Part shown: piece after piece, positions 58,586 through 64,000 of the stretch | Position numbering within the stretch: the first letter of the stretch is position 1 | Layout of the letters: each line of letters begins with the position of its first letter | NCBI GenBank assembly: GCA_026392415.1 | Contig: JAPLCC010000059.1 | Span: forward strand, 1-64,000 | From: Propionibacteriales bacterium | GTDB lineage: Bacteria > Actinomycetota > Actinomycetes > Propionibacteriales > Nocardioidaceae | Reading direction: 5' to 3' | DNA length: 64,000 bases | The notes under the pieces: generated by a model | What the model was told of the DNA's origin: nothing | What the model saw: only the letters and a program-made list of their open reading frames with translations | The model's database searches: none | Program-made: the position numbers and the translations under genes

Positions 58586-59674
58586 TCGTCCGACTCCCGG
58601 CGCGCGCACCCAGCCGGGATTGGCTGGCAGGACGTCGAGCGCGGGATCCCGCACCGCCGCCCAGGCCTCGACGACGGGCGCGAGCTCGTCGGGCGTCGCC
58701 CCGTGCAGGACCACGGAGTCGGCGCCGGCGTCGAGCTGGTCCTGGATCCGTCGCGCACAGGTCTCGGCGGAGCCGCTCGCGGCCGCCGCCAACCACTCGG
58801 CCGGCAGCGCCTCGTCCCGCAATCGAGCGAGCTCCTCGACGGTGCCGATCGCATCGAAGGCACCGGGATAACCCTGCACGAGGGGGTGGTCCCTGAACCG
58901 CTGGAGGTCCTCGAGCGACCACCCGTTGGCGCGGACCAGCACCTCGCCGTAGCCCTGGAGGTAGGTGGCCAGTCGTCCGACCAGCTTGCGGAGACGGTCC
59001 TGCTCGGAGATCGAGTCCTCGACCGTGGCCAGGACCGACCAGATCCGCACCGACGCAGGGTCGCGGCCCGCCTCGGCAGCGGCCGTGCGGACGGTGTCGA
59101 CCGCTCGCGCCAGCGTCTGGTCGGTGAAGAACGTGTGCAGCACGATGCCGTCGGCGATCTGGCCGGCGAGCCGCAACGACTTGTCGCCGATCGCCATCAT
59201 CAGCACGGGGATGTCCTCGTCGAAGGAGGAGTCCTGCGAGAGGTAGGGATAGTCGCCGGCCGGCCCCGAGTGGCCGAATCCCTCGCCTTGCCACAGGCGG
59301 CGATAGATCGAGATCGCGTCGGCCATCTGCGCGCTCGTCACGCGTGGCACGCCCATGACGTCGAACAGCAGGTCGAAGCCGCGGCCGAGCCCGAAGGCGT
59401 AGCGACCACCGCTGAGCCGGTGGACCGAGGTCGCCAGGGTTGCCGTGACCAGCGGATGCCGGGTGTTGTGGTTCGTCGCGGCGGTGGCGATGCCGATCCG
59501 CTCGGTCGCGGCCGCGACGGCACCCGCGAGCACACCGGCGTCCTTGACGTTGAACCGCTCGGACAGGAACACCGACCCGATGCCGATCTCCTCCGCGCGT
59601 CGCGCCTCGTCGAGGAGCGCGCGGGGGGACTCGGTGTGGCCGGCCAGTCCGTAGCAGCCGATCTCAGGCATCAT
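58583..59674 (-). CDS. LLM-class F420-dependent oxidoreductase
   Basis: MMPEIGCYGLAGHTESPRALLDEARRAEEIGIGSVFLSERFNVKDAGVLAGAVAAATERIGIATAATNHNTRHPLVTA. Confidence 0.88.
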   Translation of the reverse strand: MMPEIGCYGLAGHTESPRALLDEARRAEEIGIGSVFLSERFNVKDAGVLAGAVAAATERIGIATAATNHNTRHPLVTATLATSVHRLSGGRYAFGLGRGFDLLFDVMGVPRVTSAQMADAISIYRRLWQGEGFGHSGPAGDYPYLSQDSSFDEDIPVLMMAIGDKSLRLAGQIADGIVLHTFFTDQTLARAVDTVRTAAAEAGRDPASVRIWSVLATVEDSISEQDRLRKLVGRLATYLQGYGEVLVRANGWSLEDLQRFRDHPLVQGYPGAFDAIGTVEELARLRDEALPAEWLAAAASGSAETCARRIQDQLDAGADSVVLHGATPDELAPVVEAWAAVRDPALDVLPANPGWVRAPGVGR

Positions 59675-59685
59675 GCGCGCAGTCT

Positions 59686-59710
59686 GACAAGTGACTGGAC
59701 ACTTGTCCAG
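59686..59710. promoter_or_regulatory. Overlapping operator-like palindromes upstream of the LLM gene
   Basis: GACAAGTG-ACTGGA-CACTTGTC (59686-59707) overlaps CTGGACA-CT-TGTCCAG (59695-59710). Confidence 0.6.
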
Positions 59711-59781
59711 CAGCGTGATCACAATGAACACTTTCCCCACGGACTTCCGAGTAACCCCCCGACGGGACGAGACTCGGACCC

Positions 59782-61170
<1,389 letters not shown>

Positions 61171-61173
61171 GGC

Positions 61174-62256
61174 TCAGCCCACCGGCGCCACGAACGTTCC
61201 CCGACCCGTGGGCAGCGGCAGGTCCAGGGTGGTCCTGATCCCCGGCGCAGCGGCGCGCACGTCCGGGATCGCGTTCACGATGCGGCCACAGGCGGCCACG
61301 ATCGCGGCGTGGTTGTGGTCGCCGTGGTCGCTGCTCGGCACGATGTCGACGACGTAGCTCGGCTCACCGGTGATCTCGACCCGGTAGGCGCCACCGCCGG
61401 ACGAGGGCCGCGCCCAGTCGGGTCGCAGGTCGTCGCGGGTGCGGGTGACGTGCTCGACGACGATCGCAGGGTGGCCGTCGACCATCCCGCTGATCGAGAA
61501 GTGCAGGGCCGCGATGGTGCCCTTCTCGATCCGGCCGGCGGCGATGTCGTAGGACTCCGGAGCCGGCTCGGCCTCCCAGAACTCGACGATCTCGTCGACC
61601 TCGATGCCCAGCGCGGAGGCCATCATCCGGATCGCGGTGCCCCAGGCCAGGCCCAGGACCCCGGGCAGGAACAGCATCGGCGTGGAGTCGACCGGATGAC
61701 CGAAGCCCATCAGGTCGAACATCACCTCGGCGCCGTCGTACGTCGCGTAGTCGGCGAGCTCGTAGCACTTGATCTGCTCGATCCGCTGGCAGGTGCTCGC
61801 GAGCGCGAGCGGCACCAGGTCGCTGGCCCAGCCCGGGTCGACACCGGTGATGTAGATCGAGGATCCCCCGGCCTGCGCTGCGGCCTCGACCTTGTCGATG
61901 ACCTTCTGCGGCATGGTTCCCCACGGGAACTGAAGGGTGCCGGGAGCCGAACCGACGACATCGATCCCGGCCTCGAGCAGCTTGCGGACGTCGTTGGTCG
62001 CCTCCACCGGGCGGGTGTCGCCCATGGCGCAGTAGACGACGCACTCCGGTCCGGCGGCGATCAGGGCGTCCAGGTCGGCGACGGCCGTGACGCCCGTGGT
62101 CACGTCCAGTCCAGCGAGCTCACCGGCGTCCTTGCCCACCTTGTCGGGGCTGGACGTGCTCACCGCGACGAGCTCGAACCGGGCGTCGCCGATCAGCTGG
62201 CGCAGCGTCAGCATGCCCGCATTGCCGGTGGCGACCTGGGCGACTCGAATCGTCAT
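61174..62256 (-). CDS. Dihydrodipicolinate reductase-like NAD(P)H-dependent oxidoreductase (2,4-diaminopentanoate dehydrogenase-type)
   Basis: MTIRVAQVATGNAGMLTLRQLIGDARFELVAVSTSSPDKVGKDAGELAGL. Confidence 0.8.
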   Translation of the reverse strand: MTIRVAQVATGNAGMLTLRQLIGDARFELVAVSTSSPDKVGKDAGELAGLDVTTGVTAVADLDALIAAGPECVVYCAMGDTRPVEATNDVRKLLEAGIDVVGSAPGTLQFPWGTMPQKVIDKVEAAAQAGGSSIYITGVDPGWASDLVPLALASTCQRIEQIKCYELADYATYDGAEVMFDLMGFGHPVDSTPMLFLPGVLGLAWGTAIRMMASALGIEVDEIVEFWEAEPAPESYDIAAGRIEKGTIAALHFSISGMVDGHPAIVVEHVTRTRDDLRPDWARPSSGGGAYRVEITGEPSYVVDIVPSSDHGDHNHAAIVAACGRIVNAIPDVRAAAPGIRTTLDLPLPTGRGTFVAPVG

Positions 62257-62269
62257 GGGCACTCCTGAT

Positions 62270-62283
62270 TAGAACGTGTTCTA
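62270..62283. promoter_or_regulatory. KstR-type box TAGAACGTGTTCTA
   Basis: Matches TnnAACnnGTTnnA in the 57-bp divergent intergenic region. Confidence 0.7.
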
Positions 62284-62313
62284 CCTGTCGGAAAACGATG
62301 TTACTCTCCCGAC

Positions 62314-63051
62314 ATGGGACGTGTGGACGACAAGGTCGTACTGATCAGTGGCGGTGCTCGCAACATCGGCGGCGCGAGCGCGCGGCAGCTGGTGGCCGAG
62401 GGCGCGAAGGTCGTCATCGGTGACCTCCTCGACGAGGAGGGCGCAGCCCTCGCCGAGGAGTTGGGCGACGCCGCACGTTACGTCCATCTCGACGTGACCT
62501 CCGACGCCGACTGGCGGGCCGCGGTCGAGCTCACCGTCGCCGAGTTCGGCAAGCTGAACGTGCTCTTCAACAACGCCGGCATCTTCAACGGCGGTCAATT
62601 GCAGCGCTACAAGCAGGACCACTGGCAGCAGATGCTGGACGTCAACCTCACCGGAGCCTTCCTCGGCATCCGCGCCTCGGCCGACGCGATCATCGCGGCC
62701 GGCGGTGGGTCGATCATCAACACGTCCTCGATCGAGGGTCTGCGCGGCACTCCGTGGGCTCACGGGTACGTCGCCTCGAAGTGGGGCCTGACCGGGCTGA
62801 CCAAGTCGGTGGCGATGGAGCTGGCGCCCCACGGGATCCGCTGCAACTCGCTGCACCCCGGCCGGATCAGCACCCCGGCCACCGACCAGATGCCGGAGGG
62901 GTTGATCCCGATCCCCCTGGGCCGGGCCGGCCTGCCCGACGAGGTCGCGGCCTTCGTGGTGTTCCTCGCGAGCGACGAGTCGTCGTTCGCCACCGGTTCG
63001 GAGTTCGTCGTCGACGGCGGCACCGTCATGCACATCCCGACGAACCTCTGA
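62314..63051 (+). CDS. Short-chain dehydrogenase/reductase
   Basis: KVVLISGGARNIGGASARQLVAEGAKVVIGD; NNAGIFNGG; YVASKWGLTGLTKS. Confidence 0.93.
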   Translation: MGRVDDKVVLISGGARNIGGASARQLVAEGAKVVIGDLLDEEGAALAEELGDAARYVHLDVTSDADWRAAVELTVAEFGKLNVLFNNAGIFNGGQLQRYKQDHWQQMLDVNLTGAFLGIRASADAIIAAGGGSIINTSSIEGLRGTPWAHGYVASKWGLTGLTKSVAMELAPHGIRCNSLHPGRISTPATDQMPEGLIPIPLGRAGLPDEVAAFVVFLASDESSFATGSEFVVDGGTVMHIPTNL

Positions 63052-63070
63052 TCGCGATCGGGGTCCGACC

Positions 63071-63610
63071 GTGGCGCGCCGGGATCCGCTGACGGTCGAG
63101 CAGATCCACGCCGAGGGGCTGCGTGTCCTCGACACCGAGGGGCTCGCGGGACTGAACGCGCGCAACCTCACCAGCCGACTGGCCTGTTCCACCAAGACGA
63201 TCTACCAGCTCGCGGGCAACCGGGACACGATGATCCGCGGGATCGTGGCGACCGCGTTCGCCGAGATGGACCTCCAGTTCCACCCCGGGCCGGACCTGCC
63301 CACCACCGTGAGGAACTGGGCGCGCACCCTCCACCGCGAGATGCTGGCCCACCCCTGGCTCGGCACCCTGATGACGACGGCCGACCGCGACGCCACGGTG
63401 GCCTACGTCGTCCGGCTGGTCGACGCGCTCACCGACCACGGCCTGCGTCGCCGCACCGCGATCGCGGTGGCCGGCAACGTCGGTCACTGGACCGTCGGCA
63501 CGACCCTGCTCGACATTCGTGCTCCCGGCGAGTGGGACCACCCTGAACGGTTCGAGGAGACCCTCGACTGGCTGGTGCGAGGCATCGTGCAGGTGCACGC
63601 ACCGGAATGA
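63071..63610 (+). CDS. TetR-family transcriptional regulator
   Basis: MARRDPLTVEQIHAEGLRVLDTEGLAGLNARNLTSRLACSTKTIYQLAGNRDTMIRGIVATAFAEMD; GTG start. Confidence 0.88.
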   Translation: MARRDPLTVEQIHAEGLRVLDTEGLAGLNARNLTSRLACSTKTIYQLAGNRDTMIRGIVATAFAEMDLQFHPGPDLPTTVRNWARTLHREMLAHPWLGTLMTTADRDATVAYVVRLVDALTDHGLRRRTAIAVAGNVGHWTVGTTLLDIRAPGEWDHPERFEETLDWLVRGIVQVHAPE

Positions 63611-63646
63611 GGGTGGACCCGCACCGCCCGATATCCTCGGGGCCTT

Positions 63647-63722
63647 GCCCCCGTAGCTCAATGGATAGAGCCCCGGCCTTCTAATCCGGTTGTTGCAGGT
63701 TCGACTCCTGCCGGGGGCGCCA
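63647..63722 (+). tRNA. tRNA-Arg (anticodon TCT)
   Basis: GCCCCCG...CGGGGGC acceptor, GCTC/GAGC D-stem, CTTCTAA anticodon loop, GCAGG-TTCGACT-CCTGC T-arm, encoded CCA; position 31-39 reads as a C.U mismatch. Confidence 0.95.
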
Positions 63723-63781
63723 ACCACGCGCTGCGGCGCGCCTCCCTCGGAGCGACCCGTGGTCGTCGTACAAAAGAGGTG

Positions 63782-63815
63782 CAGCCCCGCGGAAGGTATG
63801 AGCTCCGCGGGGCTG
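63782..63815. terminator. Bidirectional stem-loop between tRNA-Arg and the convergent adenosine deaminase gene
   Basis: CAGCCCCGCGGA-AGGTATGAGC-TCCGCGGGGCTG perfect 12-bp stem. Confidence 0.75.
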
Positions 63816-63828
63816 AATGCATTTCCGG

Positions 63829-64000
63829 CTACTCGACGACCTTGCTGTAGGCGTCGATCTCGCCGAACAGGCGTGCCTTGACGTCCACCGGCGCGAACGA
63901 GGCGTCCACCGCAGCACGCGACAGGTCGGCCACGCCGGCGGCATCGAGAGCGAGCAGCTCGGCCGCGATCTCGTACTCCCGGTTGAGGGTGGTGCCGAAC
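63829..64000 (-). CDS. add: Adenosine deaminase, C-terminal fragment (truncated by window edge)
   Basis: Minus-strand translation ...FGTTLNREYEIAAELLALDAAGVADLSRAAVDASFAPVDVKARLFGEIDAYSKVVE*. Confidence 0.75.
   Translation of the reverse strand, partial: FGTTLNREYEIAAELLALDAAGVADLSRAAVDASFAPVDVKARLFGEIDAYSKVVE

Overview
This is a high-GC actinobacterial chromosomal segment, Nocardioides-like by gene content and codon style (inference). It is mostly ordinary core and accessory genes. Left to right it carries: a branched-chain amino-acid-type ABC operon with a fused LivH-LivM permease; a MaoC dehydratase, glycosyltransferase and acyl-CoA dehydrogenase group; a roughly 9 kb envelope/secreted-enzyme cluster (two EEP-fold proteins, acyltransferase-SGNH, sulfotransferase, DUF6752-like, LicD-methyltransferase fusion, PLD-like protein); MgtE_N/CBS-DUF1003-Mrp-TatB; LysM/Rv3235-like/SGNH genes next to secA; folC, metG, a CHAP protein and pepN; a complete IS481-family element; MscS, truncated globin and a sigma-factor operon; beta-oxidation genes; ettA; a dynamin-like GTPase pair with PrsW; M24 peptidase; malic enzyme; SDR/TetR; tRNA-Arg(UCU); and the 3' end of an adenosine deaminase gene. 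The most notable sequence-level observations are: (1) the IS481-type element has a perfect 6-bp GCTAGT target duplication, and the palindromic CTAG at its right junction supplies the stop codons of both the transposase and the convergent host gene; (2) two adjacent perfect stem-loops (10-bp and 17-bp stems) lie inside a coding sequence directly upstream of a sigma-factor gene; (3) three TnnAACnnGTTnnA (KstR-type) boxes sit before fatty-acid/steroid-type genes; (4) interlocking AT-rich palindromes lie upstream of an EEP/half-PLD fusion gene; (5) a dispersed intergenic palindromic repeat is present in three copies. I found no CRISPR array, prophage or recognisable defence island.
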